Below, one piece after another: positions 17,384 to 26,076 of a DNA stretch of 64,000 nt. Position 1 is the stretch's first letter. Each line of letters opens with the position of its first letter. The notes below the pieces were generated by a model. The model was not told the origin of the DNA and searched no databases. It saw nothing but the letters and a program-made list of their open reading frames with translations. This DNA is from Pseudomonas sp. Irchel 3A7 (GTDB taxonomy: Bacteria > Pseudomonadota > Gammaproteobacteria > Pseudomonadales > Pseudomonadaceae): NCBI RefSeq assembly GCF_900187565.1, contig NZ_FYED01000008.1, forward strand, positions 238,261 to 302,260. The letters are read 5' to 3'. Both the position numbers and the translations under genes were made by a program.

Positions 17384-18847
17384 ATGCAAAATCAGCTCTA
17401 TATCGATGGCCGATTCGTGGATGCGGTCGCCGGTGGCACCATCGACGTCGTCTCGCCCCATGACGGCTCGCTGATCACCCGCATTGCCGCCGCCGAAGCC
17501 GCTGACATCGATCTCGCGGTGGCCGCCGCCAAACGTGCGTTCCCGGCCTGGTCGGCCCTGGGCGCCGCCGAACGCGGGCGGCTGTTGCTCAAACTGGCGG
17601 ACAGGATCGAAGAATGCGGTGAAGAGCTGGCGCAGCTCGAATCCCTCAACACCGGGCATCCGATTCGTGATTCCCGTGGCCTCGACGTACCGCGCACCGC
17701 CGCCTGTTTCCGCTATTTCGGCGGGATGGCCGACAAGATCGAAGGTTCGGTGATTCCGGTCGAAGCCGGCTTCCTCAATTACGTGCAGCGCAAGCCGATT
17801 GGTGTGGTGGGGCAGATCGTGCCCTGGAACTTTCCGTTGATGTTCACCAGTTGGAAAATGGGCCCGGCGCTCGCAGCAGGCAACACCATTGTCATCAAGC
17901 CGTCGGAAATCACCCCGCTGACGACTTTGCGTATCGTCGAACTGATGACGCAAGTCGGTTTCCCCAAAGGCGTGGTCAACGTGGTGCCGGGTTACGGCCA
18001 TACCGCGGGCCAGGCACTGGCCGAACACCTGGATGTGGGCAAGATTGCCTTTACCGGGTCCACGGCGACGGGGCGGCGGATTGTTGAAGCGTCGAAAAGC
18101 AATCTCAAGCGCATTCAGCTGGAGCTGGGCGGAAAAGGCGCCAATATTGTGTTTGCAGACGCCAACCTGGAAGCGGCGGTCAACGGCGCGGCCTGGGCGA
18201 TCTTCCACAATCAGGGGCAGGCCTGCATCGCCGGTTCGCGTTTGATTCTGCACAAAGACATCGCCGACGCATTCCTTGAGCGTTTCATCGCCCTGGCCAA
18301 ATCCATTCGCCTCGGCAACCCGATGGACCCCGAAACCGAAATGGGTCCGCTGACCTCGGCGCTGCATCGTGATCGCGTGATGTCTTACGTCGATATCGCC
18401 ATTGAACAAGGCGGCAAGATCCTGGCGGGCGGCAAGGCACCGGACGACAAGGCGTTGGCCAACGGTTTTTATATCGAACCCACCGTTGTCGAGGCCAAGC
18501 CCGGTGATCGAGTCTGCCAGGAAGAAGTCTTCGGCCCCTTCGTCACCGTGGTGCGTTTCAGCACCGACGAAGAAGCCTTGGCCATCGCCAACGGCACCGA
18601 GTACGGATTGGGCAGTGGCCTGTGGACGCAGAACCTGGGCCGGGCGCACAAAATGGCCGACGCGATTCACGCCGGCATGTGCTGGATCAACTGCTACAAA
18701 CGCGTCAGCCCGGGCAGCCCGTTCGGCGGTGTAGGGCAATCGGGCTATGGCCGTGAAATGGGCTTCGAGGCGATCCACGACTACACCGAAGCCCGCTCGG
18801 TCTGGGTCAACGTCGACGCCAAAATCGCTCCACACTTCAAGCGCTGA
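17384..18847 (+). CDS. 4-hydroxymuconic semialdehyde dehydrogenase
   Basis: A 487-residue aldehyde dehydrogenase placed directly after the two dioxygenase subunits. It has the ALDH motifs PWNFPLMFTSWKMG, FTGSTATGR, the general base Glu247 in LELGGKGA, catalytic Cys281 in NQGQACIAGSR and EEVFGPFV. In the hydroquinone route this enzyme (HapI/PnpE) oxidises 4-hydroxymuconic semialdehyde to maleylacetate with NAD(P)+. Function is taken from operon position; the family itself is certain. The next gene starts 8 bp downstream. Confidence 0.85.
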   Translation: MQNQLYIDGRFVDAVAGGTIDVVSPHDGSLITRIAAAEAADIDLAVAAAKRAFPAWSALGAAERGRLLLKLADRIEECGEELAQLESLNTGHPIRDSRGLDVPRTAACFRYFGGMADKIEGSVIPVEAGFLNYVQRKPIGVVGQIVPWNFPLMFTSWKMGPALAAGNTIVIKPSEITPLTTLRIVELMTQVGFPKGVVNVVPGYGHTAGQALAEHLDVGKIAFTGSTATGRRIVEASKSNLKRIQLELGGKGANIVFADANLEAAVNGAAWAIFHNQGQACIAGSRLILHKDIADAFLERFIALAKSIRLGNPMDPETEMGPLTSALHRDRVMSYVDIAIEQGGKILAGGKAPDDKALANGFYIEPTVVEAKPGDRVCQEEVFGPFVTVVRFSTDEEALAIANGTEYGLGSGLWTQNLGRAHKMADAIHAGMCWINCYKRVSPGSPFGGVGQSGYGREMGFEAIHDYTEARSVWVNVDAKIAPHFKR

Positions 18848-18855
18848 GGTCTGCC

Positions 18856-19923
18856 ATGAATGCTTTCATCTACCAAAGCCTGCCGACCCGCGTGGTGTTC
18901 GGCTGGGGCAAGCTCTCGGCGTTGGCTGAAGAGATCGAACGGCTGGGTGCCCGGCGTGCGCTGATCCTCACCACGCCCGAGCAGCACGGGCTCGGTGAAC
19001 AGGTCGCGGCATTGCTCGGCGATCGCGCGGCGGGTGTTTATTCGAAGGCGGTGATGCACGTTCCGCTGGAAGTGGCGCAAGCGGCGCGAGTCGAAGCGGC
19101 ACGTCTGGATGCTGATTGCTGCGTGGCCATCGGCGGTGGATCGACCATCGGCCTGGGCAAGGCGATTGCCATGGATTCCGGACTGCCGATCGTAGCCGTG
19201 CCGACGACTTACGCCGGCTCGGAGATGACGCCGATCTACGGGTTGACCGAAAACCGCCTGAAGAAAACCGGACGTGACCCTAGGGTTTTGCCGAAAACCG
19301 TGATCTATGACCCGCAATTGACGCTGACATTGCCGGCGCAGATTTCGGCCTGCTCGGGCATGAACGCCATGGCCCACGCCGTTGAAGCGCTGTACGCCCA
19401 GGACGCCAACCCGATCATCGGCTTCATGGCCGAAGAATCGATACGCTCGCTGGCGCAGGCGTTGCCGGGCGTGGTCAATGATCCGAATGATCCGCAGGCG
19501 CGCAGCCAGGCGTTGTACGGCGCCTGGCTGGCAGGCATCTGCCTGGGGTCAGTCGGCATGGCGTTGCACCACAAGCTGTGCCACACCCTGGGCGGAACCT
19601 TCAATCTGCCCCACGCACAAGCGCACGCCATCGTCTTGCCCCATGCCGCCCATTACAACCGTGAAGCGGCGGCAGGACCGTTGCAGCGTGCCGCGCGTGC
19701 CCTGGGTGGCAGCGAGGCGAGCGAGGTGGGTGGCTTGCTGTACGCGCTGAACCGGAAGCTGGGTATTCCATTGGCGCTGGCGGACATCGGCCTGCCTGAA
19801 AACGGACCGGCCGAAGCCGCGCAAATCGCCTGCGCCAGCCCTTACTACAATCCCCGGCCGTTTGAACAAGGCCCGATTGAAGCGTTGCTGACCCGCGCCT
19901 TCAAAGGCCTGGCGCCGGCCTGA
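18856..19923 (+). CDS. Maleylacetate reductase
   Basis: A 355-residue member of the iron-containing alcohol dehydrogenase family, with normal length for maleylacetate reductase. Diagnostic stretches are the nucleotide-binding IGGGSTIGLGKAIAM and the maleylacetate reductase segment IVAVPTTYAGSEMTPI, and the His-rich MALHHKLCHTLGG in the C-terminal domain. It reduces maleylacetate to 3-oxoadipate with NADH, where the hydroquinone and hydroxyquinol branches join. It follows the semialdehyde dehydrogenase by 8 bp and precedes the intradiol dioxygenase by 24 bp. Confidence 0.9.
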   Translation: MNAFIYQSLPTRVVFGWGKLSALAEEIERLGARRALILTTPEQHGLGEQVAALLGDRAAGVYSKAVMHVPLEVAQAARVEAARLDADCCVAIGGGSTIGLGKAIAMDSGLPIVAVPTTYAGSEMTPIYGLTENRLKKTGRDPRVLPKTVIYDPQLTLTLPAQISACSGMNAMAHAVEALYAQDANPIIGFMAEESIRSLAQALPGVVNDPNDPQARSQALYGAWLAGICLGSVGMALHHKLCHTLGGTFNLPHAQAHAIVLPHAAHYNREAAAGPLQRAARALGGSEASEVGGLLYALNRKLGIPLALADIGLPENGPAEAAQIACASPYYNPRPFEQGPIEALLTRAFKGLAPA

Positions 19924-19947
19924 TCTCATCCCGTCGGAATAATAACA

Positions 19948-20820
19948 ATGACCGATCAAGACAAAATCATCGAATCACTGATCTCCGAAAAAGCGCTGAA
20001 CAGCTTCAAAAATGCGCCAAACGCGCGTTACAGACAGATCATGCAAAGCCTGGTGCGCCACCTGCACGGGTTTGTCAGTGAGGTCGAACTGACCGAGCAG
20101 GAATGGTTTGAAGGCATCCGCTTTCTCACCGAAACCGGCCAGAAATGCGATGGCCGGGTGCGTCAGGAATTCATTCTGCTGTCCGATACCCTCGGTGTTT
20201 CGATGCTGGTCGACGCGATCAACCACCGGCACAGTGCCAATGCCACCGACACTACGGTGTTCGGGCCGTTCTATATCGAAGGCATGCCTGAGCGTGAATT
20301 CGGCGAGAAGATGGCGTTCACCCCCGGTGAAGCGGCGCTGGTGCGCGGTCGCGTGGTCGATACCCGGGGCAATCCCCTGGCCGGCGCGGTGCTGGATGTC
20401 TGGCAGACCGCCGAAAATGGCATGTATTCGGGCCAGGACACCGCACAGCCGTTCGGTAACCTGCGCGGTCGCTATCGCACCAATGCCGACGGCTACTTCG
20501 CCATTCGCACGATTGTCCCTGTGTGCTACCCGATTCCAACCGATGGCCCGGTCGGTCGCATGCTCGATGCGGCCAATCGCCATCCGTGGCGGCCTGCGCA
20601 TCTGCACTTCATGATCGATGTACCGGGGTATCGCAAATTGGTGACCCACTTGTTCAATCACGATGATCCGTATCTGGAGTCCGATGCCGTGTTCGGCGTC
20701 AAACAGTCGCTACAGGTGATTTATGAGGACCGGGTCATCCATGATGACGTGTCCGAACAACTGGATATCCAGTTGCCGTTCAAACGGGCGTGTTACGAAT
20801 TCGTCATGGAAACAGAGTGA
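19948..20820 (+). CDS. Hydroxyquinol 1,2-dioxygenase (intradiol)
   Basis: A 290-residue intradiol ring-cleavage dioxygenase. The N-terminal helical dimerisation part contains the hydroxyquinol-type segments YRQIMQSLVRHLHGF and LGVSMLVDAINHR; the catalytic part has the Fe(III) ligand motifs around NGMYSGQDT, RGRYRTNADGYF, CYPIPTDGPVG and HPWRPAHLHF (two Tyr and two His ligands). It opens 1,2,4-benzenetriol (hydroxyquinol) to maleylacetate. It provides a side entry into the same operon's maleylacetate reductase. The next gene begins 3 bp after the stop. Confidence 0.9.
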   Translation: MTDQDKIIESLISEKALNSFKNAPNARYRQIMQSLVRHLHGFVSEVELTEQEWFEGIRFLTETGQKCDGRVRQEFILLSDTLGVSMLVDAINHRHSANATDTTVFGPFYIEGMPEREFGEKMAFTPGEAALVRGRVVDTRGNPLAGAVLDVWQTAENGMYSGQDTAQPFGNLRGRYRTNADGYFAIRTIVPVCYPIPTDGPVGRMLDAANRHPWRPAHLHFMIDVPGYRKLVTHLFNHDDPYLESDAVFGVKQSLQVIYEDRVIHDDVSEQLDIQLPFKRACYEFVMETE

Positions 20821-20823
20821 AGC

Positions 20824-21132
20824 ATGGGCCAGTTTTTTGCGGTATATGCCACCGATCATCCGGATTCCCAGGCGTTGCGTCAGCGCTTGCGGCCCAGTCA
20901 TCAAGCCCATTTGCGCGCCGGCAAGCATCGTGTCGTGGTGCGCCTGGGCGGTCCGACCCTGGATGAAGCCGGGGCCGCGATGAATGGCACATTGCTGGTG
21001 GTCGAGGCGGGCAGCCTGCCGGAGGTGGAAGCGTTCATCCAGGACGACCCCTATGTACAGGCCGGACTGTTTGCCAATATCCAGATTCGTCCCTGGCATT
21101 GGAGCCTGGGCAATCCTGAAATGCGTGGCTGA
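20824..21132 (+). CDS. YciI-like family protein
   Basis: A 102-residue protein with the YCII-related ferredoxin-like fold: MGQFFAVYATDHPDSQALRQ, the RPSHQAHLRAGK helix region with a conserved His, and the DPYVQAGLFANIQIRPW ending. Such proteins occur in several aromatic catabolic operons and may act as small isomerases, lactonases or dehalogenases; the reaction here is unknown. It lies 3 bp after the dioxygenase and 2 bp before the Rieske gene, so it is certainly part of the operon. Confidence 0.82.
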   Translation: MGQFFAVYATDHPDSQALRQRLRPSHQAHLRAGKHRVVVRLGGPTLDEAGAAMNGTLLVVEAGSLPEVEAFIQDDPYVQAGLFANIQIRPWHWSLGNPEMRG

Positions 21133-21134
21133 TC

Positions 21135-21482
21135 ATGACCACTATCACGTTGTGCCAGCGCGAAGACATCGCTGACGGTGGCGCCCTGGGCCTGCCCGAA
21201 CACCGGCAACTGCATCCGGCGGGACTGATCGCCGTGAGGCAAGGCGAGCACGTGTGGGTCTACATCAACCGATGCCCGCATTTTTCCGTGCCGCTGGACT
21301 ATCGCCCGCAGGCGTTCTGCACCTATCGCGGCAAGGTCCTGATGTGCGCGCATCACAGTGCGATGTTTCGTTTCCAGGACGGACACTGCATCGACGGCCC
21401 GTGCAAAGGGGCGCAGTTGGAGGCGGTACCTGTGCGTTGGGTCGGAAATAGCCTGGTCATGGAGGTGGATGAAGCGGGGTGA
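21135..21482 (+). CDS. Rieske-type [2Fe-2S] ferredoxin
   Basis: A 115-residue single-domain Rieske protein. Cluster ligands are visible in CPHFSVPLD (Cys and His) and CAHHSAMFRFQDGHCIDGPC (Cys and His). It carries electrons in the cytoplasm. No oxygenase large subunit or ferredoxin reductase is encoded in the window, so its partner is unclear. Since extradiol-type enzymes with Fe(II) lose activity when the iron is oxidised, and some pathways contain a ferredoxin for repair, it may reactivate the hydroquinone dioxygenase; this is inference. Confidence 0.88.
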   Translation: MTTITLCQREDIADGGALGLPEHRQLHPAGLIAVRQGEHVWVYINRCPHFSVPLDYRPQAFCTYRGKVLMCAHHSAMFRFQDGHCIDGPCKGAQLEAVPVRWVGNSLVMEVDEAG

Positions 21483-21526
21483 TCTACAATTTCTTGAGGG
21501 TGAACCACGCCCATCCGGAGGTCACC

Positions 21527-21979
21527 ATGAAACTGTCACCCCTCAGCCTATGCATCGCATTGGCGGTTTTCAGTGCCCAGGGATGGGCCGAAACCGTGGT
21601 GCCGCTCAAAGGCCAAAGTTCGCAACAGACGCAAGTGGACATCAACGAGTGTCACAGCATCGCCGCCAGTCAGGCTTCGTCGACGTCAACCACGGCGTCC
21701 GGCGGTCGGCTCAAGGGGGCCGCCGTGGGTGCGGCGGCCGGGGCGGCGGGGGCGCAAGTGCGTGGCCGTCAGCATGACGAGTTCTATGATCGCGTCGATG
21801 ACGATACCAAGCAGGATTATCGGCAGAATCGCGCCAAAGAGACTGCCGCCGCCGGTGCCGTGGTCGGCGGTTCACGCCAGCGCCAGGAACGCCGCGCCCA
21901 GGAAAAAACCGCGGCCGCGACCACTTCGACGGCCTATACCAGTTGTTTGCAGGGCAAGGGTTATCAGGTCAATCCCTGA
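21527..21979 (+). CDS. Secreted glycine-zipper protein of unknown function
   Basis: A 150-residue protein from the ATG at 21527 with a strong CGGAGG ribosome site. It has a signal peptide ending about residue 22 (SAQGWA). The centre contains two small Gly/Ala-rich zipper segments (LKGAAVGAAAGAAGA and AAAGAVVGGSRQ), followed by a charged, Gln/Arg-rich region and a C-terminal SCLQGKGYQVNP. Such proteins sit in the periplasm or outer membrane and are often linked to envelope stress. It overlaps no operon partner clearly; role unknown. Confidence 0.75.
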   Translation: MKLSPLSLCIALAVFSAQGWAETVVPLKGQSSQQTQVDINECHSIAASQASSTSTTASGGRLKGAAVGAAAGAAGAQVRGRQHDEFYDRVDDDTKQDYRQNRAKETAAAGAVVGGSRQRQERRAQEKTAAATTSTAYTSCLQGKGYQVNP

Positions 21980-22002
21980 GTCTGTGCCTGCCACGGCTAA
22001 TC

Positions 22003-22094
22003 CTGTGGGAGCGAGCCTGCTCGCGAAAGCGTTGGGTCAGTCAACATTGATGCTGAAGCTGATGACCTCTTCGCGAGCAGGCTCGCTCCCACAA
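22003..22094. repeat. REPIN
   Basis: Arms TGTGGGAGCGAGCCTGCTCG and CGAGCAGGCTCGCTCCCACA, inverted, between two convergent genes (glycine-zipper gene and FUSC gene), where it could end transcription from both sides. Confidence 0.9.
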
Positions 22095-22105
22095 GGATCG
22101 CGGCA

Positions 22106-23131
22106 TCAGGCCCTGATAATGGTTTTTTGCCGTTGTTCGAGCAGATGCACCATCAAACAGGCATACAGCGTCACCGCGATGAACAACCCCATGCGCACCG
22201 CAAACGCGGTGTAGACGTCCTTGCCCGCCGCGCTGTCCTGCACCGATTGCCCCAACAGGATAATCATCGTGATCAGGCTGTTGAGCCAGAACCCGGGGCT
22301 GAACCGGCCTGGACTCAATCCATAGAGCTTGCGCGCCAGCAGCAGCGTGAACAGCAACATCCACCAAAAGAACATCCACAGGTGCACGAACAGGCTGAGC
22401 GCACACCAGAACAGGATGGCCAGCAAGCCGCCAAGCAGGGTAGAACCGACCAGTTCGCGTCCGGCGTTGCGCGCCGAGGTCGTCGAACTCTGTTGCCCCA
22501 GATTGACCGCCTTGAGGACGATGGGCAGGTAGCTGGCCGGATCGATCAGCGCCATCAGGAACGCGGGTATAACGATCAGGGTGGCACGCAACGCCACCCG
22601 GCCAACTTCGTCCGGTGCCAATGTCGGGACAGCGGGTGGTGCAGGGGCATCGTCAGGCTCGGGGAACAGCCAGTGACTCAAGATCCCCACCATGACCGCC
22701 AGCAAGAGTCCCGCGACCAATGCCTTGATGACCATCAGCGCCAGGTCGAATTCCAGGACGCCAGCGGAGGAAATCATGGTCAGGCCAATGATCAGGAAGG
22801 TGACGATCAGGTTGTTGCCACCGCGCAGGCCAAAACGAAAGACTGCAAACAGACAGAGCCCGATCAACAGCACACCACTGACAGCGAAGTAACGCAGGAC
22901 CGGGATCAGCAGCAGGCCGATACCGGTGGTCAACATTGCGACCAGCGCCAGTATCACGGCGGCCTTGAAGGGCAGTGGGCGGTTGGATGCGACCAGCAGC
23001 AGCGCACCCAGCACCGGCGCCAGAAAGGGAATCGGCAATGCCAGGCCATAACTGGCCGCCAGACACAGGGCGGTCCCCGTGGCCAGGCGCAGAGCACGCT
23101 GAACCCTTGGCGAGCGCTGCTTAATAGACAT
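22106..23131 (-). CDS. FUSC/DUF2955-type inner-membrane protein of an efflux system
   Basis: A 341-residue membrane protein with two clusters of about four to five helices each side of a short cytosolic loop (residues about 165-185, FPEPDDAPAPPAVPTLAP), the layout of fusaric acid resistance/AaeB-like proteins of the short DUF2955 kind. Its start overlaps the upstream HlyD gene by 11 bp. It should be the inner-membrane translocator for aromatic acids in a three-part pump. At 341 residues it is about half the length of AaeB, lacking a large soluble domain. Confidence 0.78.
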   Translation of the reverse strand: MSIKQRSPRVQRALRLATGTALCLAASYGLALPIPFLAPVLGALLLVASNRPLPFKAAVILALVAMLTTGIGLLLIPVLRYFAVSGVLLIGLCLFAVFRFGLRGGNNLIVTFLIIGLTMISSAGVLEFDLALMVIKALVAGLLLAVMVGILSHWLFPEPDDAPAPPAVPTLAPDEVGRVALRATLIVIPAFLMALIDPASYLPIVLKAVNLGQQSSTTSARNAGRELVGSTLLGGLLAILFWCALSLFVHLWMFFWWMLLFTLLLARKLYGLSPGRFSPGFWLNSLITMIILLGQSVQDSAAGKDVYTAFAVRMGLFIAVTLYACLMVHLLEQRQKTIIRA

Positions 23132-24248
23132 ACGACAGCCAGCTCATCAGCCACAGAAACACCCGGCCCAGCGGGTTCAACAGGTGGCCTTCGCTGGGAA
23201 AGGCCATGACCTCGGCCTGGCCACCGGCACGGATGGCGCGGTTGTCCTTGAGCATGGTCAGTGACTCGGGGGAAAACTCGATGATCACCGGAAACCGCTG
23301 GGCCGGACGCAGCCAGTCACGGCTGTTCTGCACCGTCGGCAGACTGCCCGGGGCGGGCGGCTGGCCCACACTGACCCCATAACCGACACTGCGCACGCGG
23401 CCCTCGAACACTTCGCCGGGCAGTGCATCCAACACGATCGACACCGGTGAGTCGGGCTGGACCAAGGCCAGGTTGTTTTCGGTCATGTCGGCACTGATCC
23501 ACACATCGTGGATCGCGATCAGGGTCATCACCGGGTTGCCCGCCGCGGCGAACTGGCCGACGTCGGTGCGCAAGTCGGTGATCAGCCCGGCCGAGCGTGC
23601 ACGAACCTGAGTGTTGGCAAGATCCAGTTCGGCTTTCGACAGGGCGGTGGCGGCGCTGCGCAGCAGGGCGTTGTCTTCCTCGCTGCCGCCTTCCTGCTCG
23701 CGGGCACGCTGCACTTCGGCGCGGGCCGCGGCGACCTTGCTGACGGCGGCTTCGTGGTTGGCGCGGGAGACTTCCAGCAAGCGTACGGAAATGGTGCCGG
23801 GGTCTTCGCGGTACAGGCCTTCAAGGCGCTGATTGTCCTGGCGTGCCTTGAGTTCGTTGGCCTGTGCCGCCCGCAGGTTGGCCTGCGCCGAAGCGATGCC
23901 GGCGGTACTGGCGCCGATCTGCCGGCGGGTGGATTCAAGGTCTGCCCGCGCCCGGTCGACCGCGATCTGATACGGCTGCGGGTCGATCTCGAATATGACG
24001 TCCCCGGCCTTGACGTCCTGGTTGTTGCGCACATGCACGCGGATCACCCGACCCGCGACTTCCGCCGCCACCGGAATCACGAACGCGCCGACCCGTGCCT
24101 GTTGCGTGTAGGGCGTGAAGCGGTCAGCCAGCAGATACCAGGTCAGGCTCAATACGATCGGCAGCAGAACCCATTTGATGCCTTTTTTGGTCGGATCGGC
24201 GGCCGCTGGCTGCGGAGCATCGGAGGAGGGAGGCGCGGCGTCAGTCAT
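23121..24248 (-). CDS. HlyD/EmrA-family periplasmic adaptor
   Basis: A 375-residue membrane fusion protein. A single N-terminal helix (about residues 20-45) is followed by the lipoyl half-motif VIRVHVRNNQDVKAGDVIFEID, here noted in part, a long coiled-coil hairpin (about 95-210, rich in Ala, Glu and Arg), the second lipoyl half, and a beta-barrel domain. It would bridge the FUSC protein and the outer-membrane channel. It overlaps both neighbours (8 bp and 11 bp), so the three are one operon. Confidence 0.88.
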   Translation of the reverse strand: MTDAAPPSSDAPQPAAADPTKKGIKWVLLPIVLSLTWYLLADRFTPYTQQARVGAFVIPVAAEVAGRVIRVHVRNNQDVKAGDVIFEIDPQPYQIAVDRARADLESTRRQIGASTAGIASAQANLRAAQANELKARQDNQRLEGLYREDPGTISVRLLEVSRANHEAAVSKVAAARAEVQRAREQEGGSEEDNALLRSAATALSKAELDLANTQVRARSAGLITDLRTDVGQFAAAGNPVMTLIAIHDVWISADMTENNLALVQPDSPVSIVLDALPGEVFEGRVRSVGYGVSVGQPPAPGSLPTVQNSRDWLRPAQRFPVIIEFSPESLTMLKDNRAIRAGGQAEVMAFPSEGHLLNPLGRVFLWLMSWLSYVY

Positions 24249-25770
24249 GGTGGCTTACCGGGTTGGGAAAGGAAGCGGCGGGCTGAGGCTCGGACAGCAG
24301 GTCGCCCCAATCGGTGCGTTGTTCCATTTGCCGGCGCGTGGCCGGATCGACTTTGGCCAGGGCGCTGTACCAGCCACCGCCCAGGGCCTTGTACAGAGCA
24401 ATCACGTTAGTCACCGCATCACCCCGACTGACCAGGTAGCTGTCCTGGGTATCGAGCAGGGCGCGCTGGGCATCCAGTACCCGCTGAAAGTCCGAATAGC
24501 CCTCGCGATAAAGCGCGTTGGCCAGCTCCAGCGAGCGTTTCGCCGCACCTTCGGCCTCACGCAGGATGCGTTCGCGCTGCAAGGCCTGGGTCAGGCCGTT
24601 GGCGGCATCGTCCGCCTCGCGTGCAGCCTGGCGCACCTTGTCGCGATAGGCCTCGATCAGCTGTTGCAGGCGCGCATCCTGCACCCGCACGTTGTTGCCG
24701 ATACGGCCGTAGTCGAACACGTTCCAGCGCAGGCTCGGGCCGCCAATCAGGTCCAGGCTGCGGGAGCTGCCGCTCAAGGTATCGGTGGACCAGACAATGC
24801 TGCCGAGCAGGCTCAGCGACGGGTAAAAATCGGTTTCGGCGACGCCTACCAGCGCCGACTGCGCGGCCACATTCAGTTCGGCAGCGCGCACGTCGGGACG
24901 GCGCAGCAGCAGCTGGGCCGGCACATCCTGCAGCACGGCGCGGTCCACCAGCGGGATCAATCCGTTGTTCTCGACCACCAGCGGCAGTGCTCCCGGCGGC
25001 TGACCGATCAGTACCGCCAGGGCATTGCGCAAGCGCACCAGTTGATCTTGCAGGACGGGGATGCTGCTCAGGGTACCGAGGTATTGGGTCTTGGCTTGTT
25101 GCAGGTCGAGTTCGGCGGTCTGTCCGCTCTTGAACAGTTTTTCGGTGATTTCGTAATTGCGCTTCTGCTGGCGGGCGTTTTCCTCGGCCACCCGCAAACG
25201 GGCCTGGGTCGTTCGAAGCGAAAAATAACTGTCGGCAACCTGTGCGCGAAGCAGAACCAGGGCGTCGTCATAGTTGGCCTCAGCGGCGAAATAGCTGGCA
25301 TCGGACGCCTCGATGGCGCGGCTGAAACGCCCCCAGAAATCCAGTTCCCAGCCCACATCGAAACCGGCGCTGTGCTGCCAGAATCGGCTGTCTATCGGGT
25401 TACGCCCGCCCGATTGATCCCGATGGATGTACACACTGTCGGCACTGATCTGCTGCAGTTGCGGGTAGCGGCCGCTTTCGGCGATGCCCAATTGCGCGCG
25501 GGCCTCCATCACCCGCAGACCGACAATCTTCAGGCTGGAATTGTTCGCGTCGGCTTCGGCGATCAACCGGTTCAGGGTCGGATCGGCAAAAATCTCCCAC
25601 CACTGGCGAATGTCCGGTTGCAACGCCCGCTGGCTGGCGTGGTCGAGGTTCGGCGTATTCCAGTGATCGACCCAGGGCTCGCCGGGCGACTGGAAGTCCG
25701 GCCCCAAGCGCACGCAACCGCCAAGGGCGAGCACGGCAAACAGCAGCAATGGGCGGGTGGATGGAGGCAT
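24241..25770 (-). CDS. Outer-membrane efflux lipoprotein, NodT/OprM family
   Basis: A 509-residue TolC-like channel. I choose the start at 25770, which gives a clean lipoprotein signal MPPSTRPLLLFAVLALGGC with the lipobox LGGC; a longer frame adds 21 residues without signal character. The body shows the two repeats of the OEP family with long helices (for example EASDASYFAAEANYDDALVL) and the typical LIGQPPG and LLRRPDVRAAEL segments. First gene of the nodT-hlyD-FUSC operon, probably exporting aromatic acids. The promoter should lie in 25771-25840. Confidence 0.9.
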   Translation of the reverse strand: MPPSTRPLLLFAVLALGGCVRLGPDFQSPGEPWVDHWNTPNLDHASQRALQPDIRQWWEIFADPTLNRLIAEADANNSSLKIVGLRVMEARAQLGIAESGRYPQLQQISADSVYIHRDQSGGRNPIDSRFWQHSAGFDVGWELDFWGRFSRAIEASDASYFAAEANYDDALVLLRAQVADSYFSLRTTQARLRVAEENARQQKRNYEITEKLFKSGQTAELDLQQAKTQYLGTLSSIPVLQDQLVRLRNALAVLIGQPPGALPLVVENNGLIPLVDRAVLQDVPAQLLLRRPDVRAAELNVAAQSALVGVAETDFYPSLSLLGSIVWSTDTLSGSSRSLDLIGGPSLRWNVFDYGRIGNNVRVQDARLQQLIEAYRDKVRQAAREADDAANGLTQALQRERILREAEGAAKRSLELANALYREGYSDFQRVLDAQRALLDTQDSYLVSRGDAVTNVIALYKALGGGWYSALAKVDPATRRQMEQRTDWGDLLSEPQPAASFPNPVSHHD

Positions 25771-25837
25771 TGCGCGGTTCCGACCGAGGAATATCACAGC
25801 AGCATAGACGCCAGGAGGGTGGGTGGTACGCAATCCC

Positions 25838-25929
25838 TTGTGGGAACGAGCCTGCTCGCGAAAGCGGTGGGTCAGTCAGCATCAATGTTGGATGTGATGG
25901 CCTCTTCGCGAGCAGGCTCGCTCCCACAG
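25838..25929. repeat. REPIN
   Basis: Arms TGTGGGAACGAGCCTGCTCG (one base change from the consensus) and inverted CGAGCAGGCTCGCTCCCACA, between the divergent efflux operon and the aminotransferase-ATPase operon. Confidence 0.88.
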
Positions 25930-25984
25930 ACTGTCGTAAAAACGACCTGTTTACGCTGAACACGAACCCCGACCAGTTTTCTGT

Positions 25985-25998
25985 TGAACGACTGTTCA
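25985..25998. promoter_or_regulatory. Palindrome upstream of aminotransferase-ATPase gene
   Basis: TGAAC-GACT-GTTCA is a perfect 5-bp inverted repeat 79 bp before the start of the fusion gene. Its place fits an operator or activator site, but no regulator gene lies nearby, so the binding protein is unknown. Confidence 0.35.
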
Positions 25999-26076
25999 GC
26001 TTGGACTATGTTCGTTCCACCTTCTCTCCCGGCTGGTTGCGGGCTTGCGTTTCTTCATTTTGAACGAGGCACTGGC

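Noticed and set aside
25984..26076. Longer start for the aminotransferase-ATPase fusion
   Set aside because: The extra 31 residues contain the palindrome region and do not resemble aminotransferases; the family N-terminus begins at 26077.
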